A DNA stretch of 64,000 bases from Siphonodentalium dalli (taxonomy: Eukaryota; Mollusca; Scaphopoda; Gadilida; Siphonodentaliidae). Positions within the stretch are counted from its first letter, which is position 1. The number at the start of each line of letters is the position of its first letter. Positions 12,572 to 24,912 of this stretch are shown here, piece by piece. The stretch lies in assembly GCA_032622095.1 (NCBI GenBank), contig CP136068.1:127477989-127541988 (forward strand), in the 5' to 3' direction. The translations under genes and the position numbers were made by a program. A model generated the notes under the pieces. That model saw only the letters and a program-made list of their open reading frames with translations. It was not told the DNA's origin and did not search any database.

Positions 12572-14776
12572 TTAAAGGTCCTCATTTTAATATTCATTAT
12601 GACCTGACCTCGATTCTAACACTGAGCGGTGATTTGCTGTTTCTACTATGTCAGTCATGGAAAGGTCAGGTCACAATGAATATTAAAATTAGGAACTGTG
12701 TGACTTGACAATTTTTTTTTAAGTTGGAATTATCGACAGATTTCTCCTCTATCTAAATTGTTTACTGACAATGTGTTGATTTGTATGAGTAAATAAATTA
12801 TTAGCCGATAAGAAATCACTAAGTTCCAGATAATTAGTTGATCGTTTGACCGATTTTTAATGATAGTAAACTGTATGGGTGGTGAATTTAGAGACACATG
12901 TCGGCCATTGCTTGCTGAGCCGGATCAATCCTAAAAAATACACTCTCCGGAGACAATATTCGGTGGTTAAAATGTTATCAAATGCAACGTGTATGAATGT
13001 TTCTGATGGGAGTTTGTGGTATTTATTGAAAGATGAATTCTTTGCCGATCCATCCGTGTATATATCGTTATCATTACTGGGGTGAATGGGCTAAATTTGT
13101 GCGACTCCCGAGTGATGGTGAAACGTTGAATTTCTACAGTGACCCTTGTCTATATAATGTTCCATTAACGCGAAGAAGGCGCGTATATAGAGGCGGCGTA
13201 TATGGGCAGTGCAAAAGGGGGGTGGACGGCGGAGCGCGTTACAGCCCCCTGTGGTTTCCTTTTAAAAATAAATCCACAAGTGTACGACAGGGCTATCCCA
13301 CAGCCAAATTTGATCTGGAAAAACCCAACTCTACAGCAGCTAGTTAAATAAATTTCCCGCTCACAAAAATCCATTCCCCCATTCATTCACCAGTTTAAAT
13401 TATTTAGATATGATGTACAAATCAAATAAACGCGATGTCATCCTTTAATAACGTGTCGCATGCATCAGGTGCAGGTCATTCTCCAGTTACCTTCACCTTT
13501 ACCTTCACCACGGTGTACTCGCTCCCCGACTCTGGAACACATTTAGCTCCCTGATTCCTATAGAGGTATGGTGGTCAGTTTTATCTTGATTGTGAACCCA
13601 TGACTCATCTCATCTCATCTCAGCCAAATTGTTCATTGATCAACAGACATGGCATGAACATCTTCGAACATAAAACATTATTTATTGGTAGTTGCCTTCT
13701 TAATGTAAATAATCATTAAATTTCACAAATAAAGAATAACTAAGTCTCCTCTAATGATTTTGAGATATGATATCATGGATATATGAAGCTCACTTTTGAA
13801 ATTTGTTTTATTTTACAGTAGTTCTTGGTACCTGAAAACTTAAATTTTAAATATTTTTCATGCCATAAAAGTAAAGTAATTGAGGTTATAATTTCCAAAT
13901 GGTCGATGGTTCTTAAATATTGTGTCACAATAATCGCTTGTACCAAATTTCACAAAGAAATTCCTAACTAATTTTGAGAAAATCCATTTTGAAATACCAG
14001 GAAATTTTTAGCAAAACGTGCGTCTGACCCTTAACGGACAGACCATTTGAATACATGTGCAGTGGATAGCTATGATCGGACACATGTGAGATAATTAAAA
14101 TTCAACAATAAGTGTAATGATATTGGCTATATCTGTATAGTATAGACTTCACATGTTCATGACATGATTCACTAATCAAATAAAGGAAGTAATGTTTAAA
14201 GGCCCATTTAATTTTCGAGTCACCAATTAATTTTTACAGTGCCTTGAAACACAGGGGCCTGTAACGCGCTCCGCTGTCCGCCCCCCTTTTGCGATCGATC
14301 AAATATAGCTCATTCACACCAGTAATGCCACAGATATAACCAAGGATGTATCGGCGAAGAATTCATCTTTCAATCAATACCACAAACTCCCATCAAAACC
14401 ATTCATATACATAGCATTTGATAATTTTTTAACCACCGAATATTGTCTCCGAAGACCGTAAATTTTCATTTTGATCCGGCTCAGAACAAAATGTCGGAAA
14501 TCTTTCTTGTCGGCTAATAATTTATTTACTCATACAAATCAACAGATCGTCAGTAAACAATTTCTATAGAGGAGAAATCTGTCGATAATTCCAACTTTAA
14601 AACAAAAATTTGTCAAGTCACAAGTAGAAACAGCCAATCACCGCTCAGTGTTAGAATCGAGGTCAGGTCATAATGAATATTAAAATGAGGACCTCGATTC
14701 TAACAATGAGCGGTGATTGGCTGTTTCTACTATCTCAGTCATGGAAAGGTCATGAATATTAAAATTAGGAACTTTG
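12572..14776. mobile_element. Long inverted-repeat element (~2.2 kb), non-autonomous
   Basis: The left arm (about 12,572-13,260) reads in reverse complement in the right arm (about 14,262-14,690). Shared blocks include ggtcctcattttaatattcatt, the ttatcgacagatttctcctct block, gagtaaataaattattagc, gacaatattcggtggttaa, gatgaattctttgccgat and ggcggagcgcgttacag. About 90 bp of outer sequence (tgagcggtgatt...ggctgtttctac...aaaggtca) is also present as an extra direct copy at 14,692-14,776. The ~1 kb centre has no transposase ORF, so the structure is a fold-back or long-TIR element mobilised in trans, or the remains of nested insertions. Confidence 0.75.
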
Positions 14777-15090
14777 TGACACCAAATTCACCCTCTGGGG
14801 ACCTCACTCTGCTTCGGCCTCATCTTCTGGGAAGTATATATAGTTTCAAATTAACATTGTTTTTAGTTACTTTTTTCAATTCTGTGAAAGATAAAATGCA
14901 TAATCGAGGTGAATAACTGGTGAACATCACCAACTTCAACTGGATACCTTCAATGTGGTCCTAGATCTCCATAGCAGTTGAGGCAGAATAACGTTCACTG
15001 ATGATGAATTTGGTGATGCTAGCCCGACGTGCGGGATAGCGTCACTAAATTCACCCTCTGGGGACCCCATTCTGCAAATGGCAGACACAT
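14777..15090 (-). mobile_element. MITE, copy 1 of the caccctctggggacc family
   Basis: It is bounded by aaattcaccctctggggacc blocks at 14,785 and 15,049. The internal sequence (gcttcggcctcatcttctggg, tttagttac, ataatcgaggtgaa, agcagttgaggcagaat) matches the element at 27,441-27,890 in opposite orientation. It has no coding capacity. Confidence 0.7.
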
Positions 15091-15105
15091 TAATTCCAGA
15101 AGAAA

Positions 15106-15832
15106 ACAAGAATCCAATTTAAGAGCAGACCGTGGGTGGAATATGGTCACCACGGATCCATAGAATACGGCAGACAACATACTGCATTTGTGACTTATGT
15201 ATTATTTCTAAACATTCGTCGTTAACAAAGAAACTTCGGGACAAGTTGAAAATTTAGTTGTTTAACTTCGATGATATCGGAAAAAAGAAGTTATACCAGT
15301 CACTAAAATATTAGGACTGGCCGCATGCCAAATTATTAAGGGGGAGACGCACGTTTTGCATAAATCCAGCCAAAAATGGCAAGAGATTTTCAACAAAGAA
15401 TTTCTCTGGATGTATCTAGCAAAAAATCTTGAATTGTAGACTCTGTGAAATTATTAAGAGACAACATAAACAATGGATTTTAATACATGTGAGAGATTGA
15501 AAATATTATTTTCATTTTTTGCCCCTTTCGGTACCAAGAACTGCTAGAGTAATTAATAATTTCACACAAAACTCCAATCACCAAATAGCTTATTGTTTTG
15601 GCTGTATGAGAGGAGGCTTCATTTGTATCATATTGTGTTGCATTTTTGAAAAAAATAAATATTTTACAGAAGTTCTTGGTTCCTGAAAACAGTGAAAGTT
15701 TAAATATTGTTCATGCCATTAAAGTAAAGTAAATGAGGTTATAATATTAAAACAAGAATCCAATTTCAGAACAGAACGTGGGTGGAATATGGTCACCACG
15801 GATCCATAAAATACGACAGACAACATACTGCC
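15106..15832. repeat. ~80-bp direct repeats flanking a shared element core
   Basis: aagaatccaattt...cgtgggtggaatatggtcaccacggatccata...cagacaacatactgc occurs at ~15,106-15,185 and again at ~15,755-15,832. Between them lie blocks shared with the centre of the 12.6-14.8 kb element: agttcttggt.cctgaaaac...gccat.aaagtaaagtaa in direct orientation, and an agacgcacgttttgc block in inverse orientation. The arrangement could be a duplicated fragment of that element or a short internally deleted relative. Confidence 0.6.
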
Positions 15833-16227
15833 ACCGATCGCATTAGTCAAAACTCATAAATCATCAAGCGTACACCAGCATAAGAGGTATCGCTTTAATA
15901 ACCGTTTGGCGCGCTGTTTGGGTAGGAGTCAGTTAACTGATTGGATCAGATTGGCGATCCCATCTCTTATCACGGGTAATGACTGTTTGATTCGGGACCG
16001 GTTGTGGTTGATCATGATCTCGATGGGATGTTGTTATACTAATTTCTCTTTCAAAATTGATGAGCATCATCTTTTCTTCGCCGAGAATTGATATTAACTA
16101 TAAAGACGAGGAGCCACTTTGCTTGGTGTTTATTATAGCGTTGATGTGGTCGCTTAATCGTTCTGAGGTATGTAGCCCCCGATATACATGAGAGGTACAT
16201 GTACATGTACACCGAGTACCTACACAC

Positions 16228-17090
16228 TGCCTGGTATAGTCATGCTTCTTGTAGACACGATCCGGGCTTCTGGTATATAAGACTTGGGCTTCTGGTATAG
16301 ACATGATCCAGTTTTCAGCTATACAAGATCAGGGCTTCTGGTATACACGATCCAGGCTTCTGGTATACACGATCCAGGCTTCTGGTATACACGATCCGGG
16401 CTTCTGGTATATACGATCCGGGCTTCTTGTATACACGATCCGGGCTTCTTTTATTTACGATCCGGGCTTCTGGTATACAAGATCCGGTCTTCTGGTATTT
16501 ACGATCCGGGCTTCTGGTATACACGATCCGGGCTTCTTGTAGACACGACCCGGACTTCTTGTAGACACGACCCGGACTTCTTAAATTAGACCCGACCCGG
16601 GCTTCTAATAGACACGATCCAGGCTTCTAATAGACACGATCCAGGCTTCTAATAGACACGATCCGGGCTTCTAATAGACACGATCCAGGCTTCTAATAGA
16701 CACGATCCAGGCTTCTAATAGACACGATCCAGGCTTCTAATAGACACGATCCGGGCTTCTAATAGACACGATCCAGGCTTCTAATAGACACGATCCGGGC
16801 TTCTAATAGACACGATCCAGGCTTCTAATAGACACGATCCGGGCTTCTTGTAGACACGATCCGGGCTTCTTGTAGACACGACCCGGGCTTCTTGTGGACA
16901 CGACCCGGGCTTCTAATAGACACGATCCAGGCTTCTAATAGACACGATCCGGGCTTCTTGTAGACACGACCCGGGCTTCTAATAGACACGATCCAGGCTT
17001 CTAATAGACATGACCCGGGCTTCTTGTAGACACGACCCGGGCTTCTTGTAGACACGATCCAGGTTTCTAACAGACACGATCCGGATTTAT
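16228..17090. repeat. 22-bp minisatellite (about 38 copies)
   Basis: The unit is cttctaatagacacgatccagg (22 bp). Copies to about 16,540 are mostly of the cttctggtatacacgatccggg type, and copies from about 16,600 are mostly of the aatagac type, with cttgtagacacgacccggg mixed in. The repetitive ORFs on both strands result from 22 not being divisible by 3. Confidence 0.95.
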
Positions 17091-18029
17091 TTGGTTGTCG
17101 TTCATCCAGTGTGATCTCAAATATTTTCGGTGTTAAATGTCCTAATATTTCGTGCATGAACAAGTTGAACAAATAGGAGGTGGCGAGACTATAAACCGGC
17201 TGTAGATATACGTCCTTGGTCCCGCCTTCTCTATACGTGCATTAGTCCAGGAACATTAGGGTAAACTAAGGGAACAAAGTACCACTGAAGAGATTTGTTT
17301 CAGAATTTGTTGGCGAAAATGTTAAGAGAAACATACTAAAAGCCCCCAATAATCCGAGGTGAGCACTTTATGGTATAGCATGCAATTTCCATATAGGGTG
17401 CATATTTCAGTGAAATACAAAAATATGAATTTGGTCGGGCAGCGCTATATTATTAAATTCTTTCTGTTTATGGCGGTTTTAACGGATGTGATTATTTTAA
17501 CAGAATATTTATAAATTGTCGTTTTTCGGACTATCACTGTGACTGCGTCCCCCAATGGCCGTTATGTAAACAATACGCTTCGCTTGGTGACGTCACAACT
17601 GGTATCAACCGAGTTTGGTAACAGGCCCCTAGGTAAAAATACTAAAATACCAATATAGACTATCTATAATTGGTCGCTCAAGGCAAAATGTAATATAAAA
17701 AACGTGTCCAGTTCTCGGAAATTTCATCGCACCCCCCCCCCCCCCCACCCCTTGGGATGGAAATTTTAAACTGACGGTAATTTCAGTCCATAATTGGATG
17801 AAAAAAGTAACTTATATTTACACTAAATATTTGATGCAAAATTAATCTATTACAATAATTTCCACTTATTTTCGGTCTAAAATTTTCCGGCATGAAACTC
17901 CCAACTGTTGGACAGCGCAGACACCATACACTCTCTGTGTACCCATGTCCCTGATACCACCCTCTCTACATACGTGTATAAGTTGGTCGTCGTGCATCAC
18001 CAGTGCGGATTATCTGGAGAAGATAAATA
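17091..18029. other. AT-rich intergenic DNA with a C15 tract
   Basis: No convincing gene. A run of 15 C lies at 17,732-17,746. A TGACGTCAC-like palindrome lies near 17,588. Confidence 0.5.
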
Positions 18030-18430
18030 AATTTTAAAGATACATAATCCGAATTAACGCTCCTAAATTACTATTTCTTTGGCTTGGGGGGGGGGGGGTA
18101 AACATATTTGATTCCAGTCGAGGAACATACCCATCAAAGCTCAAAGTTACCAAATATTGATTTTATAAATCTGTTATTTTTCACCACCTGGGCCTAGCAA
18201 ATATTGAACGGGCCGACCGACATATTCTTGATACCAAATTGCTTTCAACAAAATGTTTGAACGTTTTGGAAGATTAAACACTAGAGTTGACAGTGGTTAG
18301 CCTTATTTTCTGGTAATTAATCATGCTGATAACTAAAGAGTCTTTTGAAGAAATATTGTTTTTGTTGTTGTTGGAATCTGATGATATGGGGACCATCGAA
18401 TCGGACTGTGTACATTAAGTATCCCACCCA
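18030..18430 (+). mobile_element. Dispersed repeat family R1, copy 1
   Basis: It shares ordered blocks with 53,795-54,245 and 59,445-59,905: attaacgctcc.aaattactat, atttgattc.agtcgaggaac, ccatcaaagctca, gtggttag, caattaatc..gctgataacta, and ggggaccatcgaatcgga.tg at the end. This copy has a G13 run (18,086-18,098) where the others have only GGGGG or GGG. No coding capacity. Confidence 0.7.
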
Positions 18431-18588
18431 CACCTCCACAGGTGTCCCACTGAGTAGTGCTTCTTCTATTGGATGGAAATTAATATATTACGATAATCTC
18501 AACTTATTTTCGGTCAAAAGAGTCCTGTCTCAGGCATTTATAACTGTTCAAGAATTTTACCACAATTGGGAGGTGGTGAGGAAGTAGA

Positions 18589-18866
18589 TTGTGCCACGAA
18601 TCTCTTATGTGTAATTAATTGAATTTTTATTGCGATATCGGCTCTCAAACGTCACAGAAAAGCATATAATTTAAACTTGGGACCTTCACATATAGTGAAG
18701 TACACAATTAAGAAACACATAATCATTGAGAAATATTTCTCTACGTTATTTTTTCGACTTTATAAGGTTCCCTGTCAAAACTTCAAAAAGTTCCCAGGTT
18801 TTGTACTGATGGAATATGATCTCTACGGGCGATAACCAAAGTAGAGATTCGTGGCATGATCTAGTG
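18589..18866 (+). mobile_element. TIR element family R2, internally deleted copy
   Basis: The ends are gtgccacgaatctct and agagattcgtggcatgatc. The interior (gcgatatcggctctcaaa, gaaatatttctc, cgactttataaggttccctg, aacttcaaaaagttcc, ctctacgggcg) matches the fuller copy at 32,351-32,865. Most of the left arm is missing here. Confidence 0.7.
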
Positions 18867-18925
18867 ACGAAGTTGTTGATGATAGACTGGTCCCTCAACT
18901 ACGAAACCTGAGTTACAGAGATATA

Positions 18926-19095
18926 CAGTAATGCTCTAAGTAATCGACCCCTTATATGGCTTGTTGCCATTCATCGGAAAGCTCTCGGGGGAGAGCTTTC
19001 CGATGAATGGCAACAAGCCATATTTCCGACTAAATCCTGAAAAGTTACCCATAATTCTGCTGTGGTTAAGAAGTAGATTACTTAGAGCATTACTG
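18926..19095. mobile_element. Palindromic pogo/Tigger-like MITE, copy 1 (left arm deleted)
   Basis: The TIR begins CAGTAATGCTCTAAGTAATC and the element is flanked by TA on both sides (18,924-18,925 and 19,096-19,097). The central palindrome tggcttgttgccattcatcg...cgatgaatggcaacaagcca is intact. The block aaccacagcagaattatggg to gatttagtcgg is present only in the right arm. CAGT-type TIRs with a TA target duplication are typical of the pogo/Tigger branch of Tc1-mariner elements. Confidence 0.8.
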
Positions 19096-19289
19096 TACTC
19101 AGTCTAGTAATAACTAGACCAAGGTTTCCTTACAGTCAACTCTCAACGTAAGTTGAAAGTAATGAAAATTAGGTCTGGATTTAATAAGACTGTACTGTAC
19201 TAATCCGACTAAATTTAATGTCCGTAAAATTCAGAAAAACTCCTTGCTGACTTGATAGAGTGTATTCAAGTATCTGAACGGTCATTATA

Positions 19290-19640
19290 TAATACTAGCA
19301 GGTTAGCCCGCCAATGGCGGCAATCGTCAGAAACATGACAATTTTGAATTTTTTTAATTAATTTTTTTAATTAATTTTTAATTTTTTTGTTTTTCAATAA
19401 GTAATTGTGCCTTTTTAATTTTTTAATTTAATGTTTATTTTTTTCAATTTTACCCGATTTGACCTTGAATTGATAATTTTCAAGGTCAAGGTCAGGTCGG
19501 GGTCACAATTTAACCCGTCCATGACACTTCCCGTAGGTAGCAAGTTTGAGCTCAATCGGTTCGAGTCTATAAAGGACACACACATTATATATCATTTGTG
19601 GGTACCCGTTTCAAGGTGAAGATCACCTCGGGTGGAAAAA
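19290..19640. repeat. Probable old retroelement 3' fragment
   Basis: It contains a gcaggttagcccgccaatggcgg hairpin, then (ttaatt)-rich DNA, then caaggtcaaggtcaggtc and gtagcaagtttgagctcaatcgg. A second piece with agtttggtctcgatcggtgcagccg lies at ~19,925-19,960. Phrases of this kind are common in 3' regions of invertebrate retroelements, but I cannot name the family. Confidence 0.4.
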
Positions 19641-20721
19641 AACTGACCCGATGAAAATCTCCCCCGTTCCTAGGAAGCCCCAAGTACGTAAGAATCACAC
19701 AACACGCTCATGTCTGGATACAGTCACGCTCACGCCCGGACCCAGACGTAAGAATCACATTACACGCATACGCTCTTTATCAACGACACTGCGGATACGA
19801 ACGCTCTTTAACTATCAACGCGATTAACCACACAGTGCCGTTTTTGTGACTGGAGTGGAGAACGGGTGCTCGGAGCTTCTCCAAAACGCCGTGACGACCA
19901 TTCCCGAGGAATTTTACCCTTAGATGGGAAGTTTGGTCTCGATCGGTGCAGCCGTTTTCGATACACATATATATTTATATACGTAGTTCTCAAAATATAT
20001 AGTAGAAGACAAGACAGAAACATCATTTCAAGGAGCGTTATACTCAAACACAAGATACCATAACCAGAAGCTACAGCTCAAGCTATGCAACAAAGATATT
20101 GGGAAATATTTCTTTAGTCAACGAAAAATTGTTGATATGGAATAGTTTGACAGCTATGGTTGTCAGTGTTGCAACACAAAGTGATGTGAAACACTCCGGT
20201 ATGGTGATAAAATAGAAATGGAGAATAATCTTGTTCAAAGTAGTAATTTTTACAAATATTATATCCAAATTGACAACACACACCCTCATTCTTATATATG
20301 AATTAAATGCAGTGACTTTCGATGGCGAATTCGTTTTCGTTAGTTCAGCGCCAATAGATGTGTCCCTAATCGAGTAGTAAATATTTACAATTGAGCGTAG
20401 TTCTGACGATGTTTCCTATGAAGTGGTACGGTCGATTTGCTTCAAATTTTCGACGATGTTAGTAGAATATTACATTCCTCTAGTTGTCATAGCGCCCGAA
20501 TACTAACTTATCAGTTTCACGCACCCGACCAAGTACATAATATGTCTTTAATTAACATAATTCAAAATGATGATTGATTCATACATGTATGTATACATAT
20601 ACCAACATAAATATGACTGTTATTGCTGACTTTAAATTGTTGTGATATTTTAGCATTACCAAAGGCAATACATTGGGAATAAAAGTCATTTGGTCCTCAT
20701 TAGATTGATATTGACATTGAT

Positions 20722-21033
20722 ATGATGATGATGCTGATGATTATGACGATTGTGATGGTGATGATTATGACGATGATGATTGTGGTGACGATGATGGTGA
20801 TGATGAAGATGGTGATGATTGTGGTGACGATGATGATGATGATGAAGATGATGACGATTGTGATGATGATGATGATGACGATGATTATGACGATGATGAT
20901 TGTGGTGACGATGATGATGATGATGAAGATGATGATGATTGTGGTGACGATGATGATGATGATGAAGATGATGACGATTGTGATGATGATGATGATGACG
21001 ACGACGATGATTATGATTATGATGATGATGATC
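20722..21033. repeat. (ATG/GAC)n trinucleotide microsatellite
   Basis: Compound gatgatgac/gattgtggt repeat. A segment of ~60 bp repeats at an offset of exactly 120 bp (20,821 and 20,941), which shows recent slippage or unequal exchange. The His-rich and Ile-rich ORFs are artefacts. Confidence 0.95.
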
Positions 21034-21156
21034 GAGATGTCGCTGTATATTTTGTTCATACATGTACATGATTTCTTCATTCTGTCCATCCGTTGTTTAT
21101 AATTTCTTGTTCTCAACATCCCTTCATGTCAAATTGAATCGGGAGAATAAAGTGTG

Positions 21157-21158
21157 AT

Positions 21159-21191
<33 letters not shown>

Positions 21192-21201
21192 GGCGAGAGA
21201 G

Positions 21202-21298
<97 letters not shown>
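21157..21298. repeat. (GA)n microsatellite
   Basis: Nearly pure GA dinucleotide, with a few ggcga and gcga interruptions at the 5' side. Confidence 0.97.
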
Positions 21299-21300
<2 letters not shown>

Positions 21301-21368
21301 GATACAGTAGAAGAAGGAGGGGGGGTACATATGAATCGTGCAATGAAGACATTAATGATAAAAAAATG

Positions 21369-21450
21369 TTAGGCCAATGCATTCTCTTATATATGCGAGG
21401 CGACCTATGGTCGACTCGCATATATAAGAGAATGCATTGGCACAGGGTAA
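21369..21450. mobile_element. Palindromic hairpin of the ccaatgcattctc MITE family, solo copy
   Basis: gccaatgcattctcttatat...gcgaggcgacc|tatggtcgac...gcatatataagagaatgcattggc forms a ~70-bp near-perfect hairpin ending in cacagggtaa. The same hairpin occurs at both ends of the full element at 28,362-28,811, and alone at 34,558-34,640. Confidence 0.8.
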
Positions 21451-24400
21451 AACAAATTGGGTTGTTGCGTGATAAAAATTATGCCAGTCTATTAGTAATT
21501 TGTTTTTTCAAACATCCTTTATTCCAACACAACAAACATAACAAATTGAGAGTATAGTTGACATAAAATTGTTGGTGCATGTTGTCGGAGATTTTCAAGC
21601 ATGTTATATCGGTTGGAAACGGAGACGACAGTAAGCTATAAGCGTTTTTGGTCGTTCCGCCCACTTAGAAAGATGATACCCAATATTCTTAAAATGGTAA
21701 TATGTATACACAATCTTGGTACAATGCTGTCGCATGAATACCCCACAAGACAGCAAGGTTCCAATATCTTGTACCTGGTCGTTGCTATTTGATTGGGTAT
21801 TTTGTGGCTGATTGATTATATGTTCGTTATAATGTATTGATATTGTATGATAGGTAGATGTGACGTCGGGAGGTGTGGAGAGTATATAATAGTAATATGC
21901 ATGCGTCAGGCGCCATGGGAGGGGGTCAATCACAATGACTGCTAATTGGTTACGTGGATGTTGCCGGTCATTTCAGACAACATTATATATGTACACCATT
22001 TTCATCGGTGATTATCTAAAGAAGACAAATAAATCTTAAGTATCTCGTCTCACGCCCTCTACAATTTACAGTTTATTGTTTTGAGCGGTTCTCGGTGGAT
22101 CAAGAGGAGATTAGAATACCTGACAACTGAACTGTTTTACTCCACAGCTTGGCAATAATGATTACTTTCTGAGTGCTCCCAATGCACTGGCTCTTGGCGT
22201 AAATTTACTTCTTATGATTCATTTAGAATGCCGAATTGTTTCGCCGGGTGGCACGTAGCACTCCAATGTATTGTCGGGTAGATCGTCTCTAGTTTCGGGT
22301 ATATAGATTATATACGTTGTTGTCTTGTGTTAGTTTATAATTGTCTTCTTGTACTGGGTTGTATTGTTGGTGCCACCGGCGGAGATATCACACTCTGGTA
22401 TAGGCAATATATTACGGGTATCCGCGAGTTTACATGCAGTTTACGTGGACTGAACCGGCGGATATATTATTCATATATCAATCCGTGATCACTATCTACA
22501 CGTACAACCAGTCGTGAAATATCAGCAGCTCAGAGACGGATATCAAAGCCAGCTGGATATCCGCGCCTCATCCGAATATGCAACAAACTGTCTGATATTA
22601 AAGTTTACCGATTACTCAGAAAGCATTCGAAGTGACACTGCTGTATCCCATACGGACACAGACATGGATTATACCGTGTTTCCAACTTGAACAACATAGA
22701 AGGTGAGATAAAATAAAGGTGATATCACATTATTATAAAGATAGATTCATGTATATATACGAATGTATGATATGTTAGCTCAGTATATACAAGAAAACCA
22801 ATGTCAGAAATGGTAACGCGCTCAAGATCATATATTATATACCCATGATTGTAATTATAGAATATAAAATATATTGGTTTCACGAATGACCAACTCATAA
22901 TTCCGTTAAAACAACTAATCCTTCAAATTATTACAACAACTATATACGACTTGTCACTGTAGGTTTCTCATGCATCTTACCAGAATTCCCAACTACACCT
23001 TTTACCGGACTCGGCCTCCGGGTCGCAGTTCGACTTTTAGTCCGTCCCAAAAATACCCATTTCTATAAATAAAACGCCCATGGCCCATGTATACCAAGAT
23101 CCAGCGAAACATTATACACGCGGAGCGCGAAATGATGTTTTAATTGCTTCGTCATGTGCGTGGACACATTTTCAATTTATTGAAATGGTCACGGATCGTT
23201 ACCAGTGCATGTGTTACGCGGTCGGAATGCCATATTGTAGGTGTCCCTATATACCTTGTGATATATATCTAGAGTTGTAACACTGTGTTGCATTCTGGCT
23301 GGATGGTTAAAAATGGGACGAACTTGCGTGGGACAAATTTGTCCGTTTCCTGTGGCCACATTTCACTTGTACGGACTCGGCATGTTTCCCATAATTGAGC
23401 CGAGCAGGAATTTAAAATCTGCTCCCAACGTGGAGAAACCGTAATCAAAACATAGCCCAAGTTTTCTTTGACGAAATCCAGCTTCTGATATCGAGTGAGA
23501 TTCTAGTTTACGCCGAGGACCATTCGCATTAGTCTTTTATCATTCATATCAGCGTGGAATGATATCCGAAAGAGTGACGTATTATAATGAAACCTTTAGA
23601 AATAAACATGCATTATATCATATTTTGTTTATAATTAAAAAAAAAAACCCGACGTCATCCGAAGTCTATTCGACAACATCAGAATTTTCACCGAAAACAG
23701 AAACTGTTTCGACTCGGTGACAGATCATATACGCACCCAAAACGACTAATACATAAACGCACGCAAAAACTTTTATTATATTGCTGTTAGAAAGTTTTTA
23801 AATGGTAAGCGCAGTAAGCGGTGTCATTATTGCCAAGTTAAACATTTATTACACTATATGTTTTTAAAACTTAATTTCCATTTAGCATGCTATTTTGCTT
23901 TCAAAGCGTGACCATGCTTGCTATTGTAAACAAACTTTACAAACCAGCACGACGGCATAAGGTGAGGTAAAACGAGTTCGTAATCTTTCGAAATTATTTA
24001 ATATTGTGATTAAACATGTCTTTTCACATTTAATTACCGCTTTAAATTGATAACTGTTCAGAACAAATGTCAAGTTTTCTACGGATCGAACCAGTTTATT
24101 GTGATATTTCAGTATACATTTATTGGTGGTTTTACGTGAGCGGGTCGCCAGCGCTTAAAGTCCGACATGGAACTCAATAGGAATGGGTCTCGGGCGTAAC
24201 TATCATCTCGCTCTGTACTGATATCGCTAGCTGGTTTACGTCCGACGATACTTGGGCTAGATCAAAACGATGCTCAAGGTATCCATGTTGATACCCAATT
24301 CGCACGAGAAACGAGAATAAGTGGACAACAATTTTGGATATGGGGTGGGGAGCTAGGTATCAATTGTTAAAACTCTGATACCAGCCATTAATAATAAGTG

Positions 24401-24912
24401 GCCGCGAGTATTTCTACAACTGGTCAACATGCAGGTTATATTGCAATGGAATCGCAAGGATATGTGTTCCGGTCCGCGACTATTGCGATTCGAAGAAGCT
24501 CCGTCATTGCTGGAATGCTTGATATGTTTATTCGCCATGTAACTTTCCAACCGAGCCACCAGAGCCTCCACACATGCAATGGGATATTTGCGCGATTGTT
24601 CGCACCTGATTCTTCAGAACAAATGCCCCGTATATATCAAAGACCACGGGTAGACAGACGTGCAGCTGTAGTGATTTCAAAAACACGTTTCCCTGTGATC
24701 AGTTTCAAATAAAGAATTCCAGACGCATCTGCGGTGAAGTTTACTAACACATGCTCTCGATATTTCAGCTAGAACGGATGTTGTGACTTACAATTTTTCG
24801 GTTCTTTTGAGGTTGTTTCTTTCCGACGCCATGTCCGACATTTTGATTCCTCATTCTATCCTCTTCGAAATACGAGAGAGGTTTCATAAAACTGATGGAG
24901 AGTGTTATGACT
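21451..24912. other. Intergenic or intronic DNA with no supported gene
   Basis: AT-rich DNA. The small ORFs lack motifs and mostly do not start at ATG. A possible splice donor (aag|gtgag) follows an ORF-poor stretch near 22,702, so a non-coding exon is possible but unsupported. A short block near 22,010-22,040 resembles one near 18,010. Confidence 0.4.

Noticed and set aside
16284-17172. Repetitive ORFs on both strands in the 22-bp array
   Set aside because: Low-complexity frame artefacts of a 22-bp unit.
20686-21330. His-rich, Ile-rich, Ser-Leu and Arg-Glu ORFs
   Set aside because: Translations of the (ATG/GAC)n and (GA)n microsatellites.
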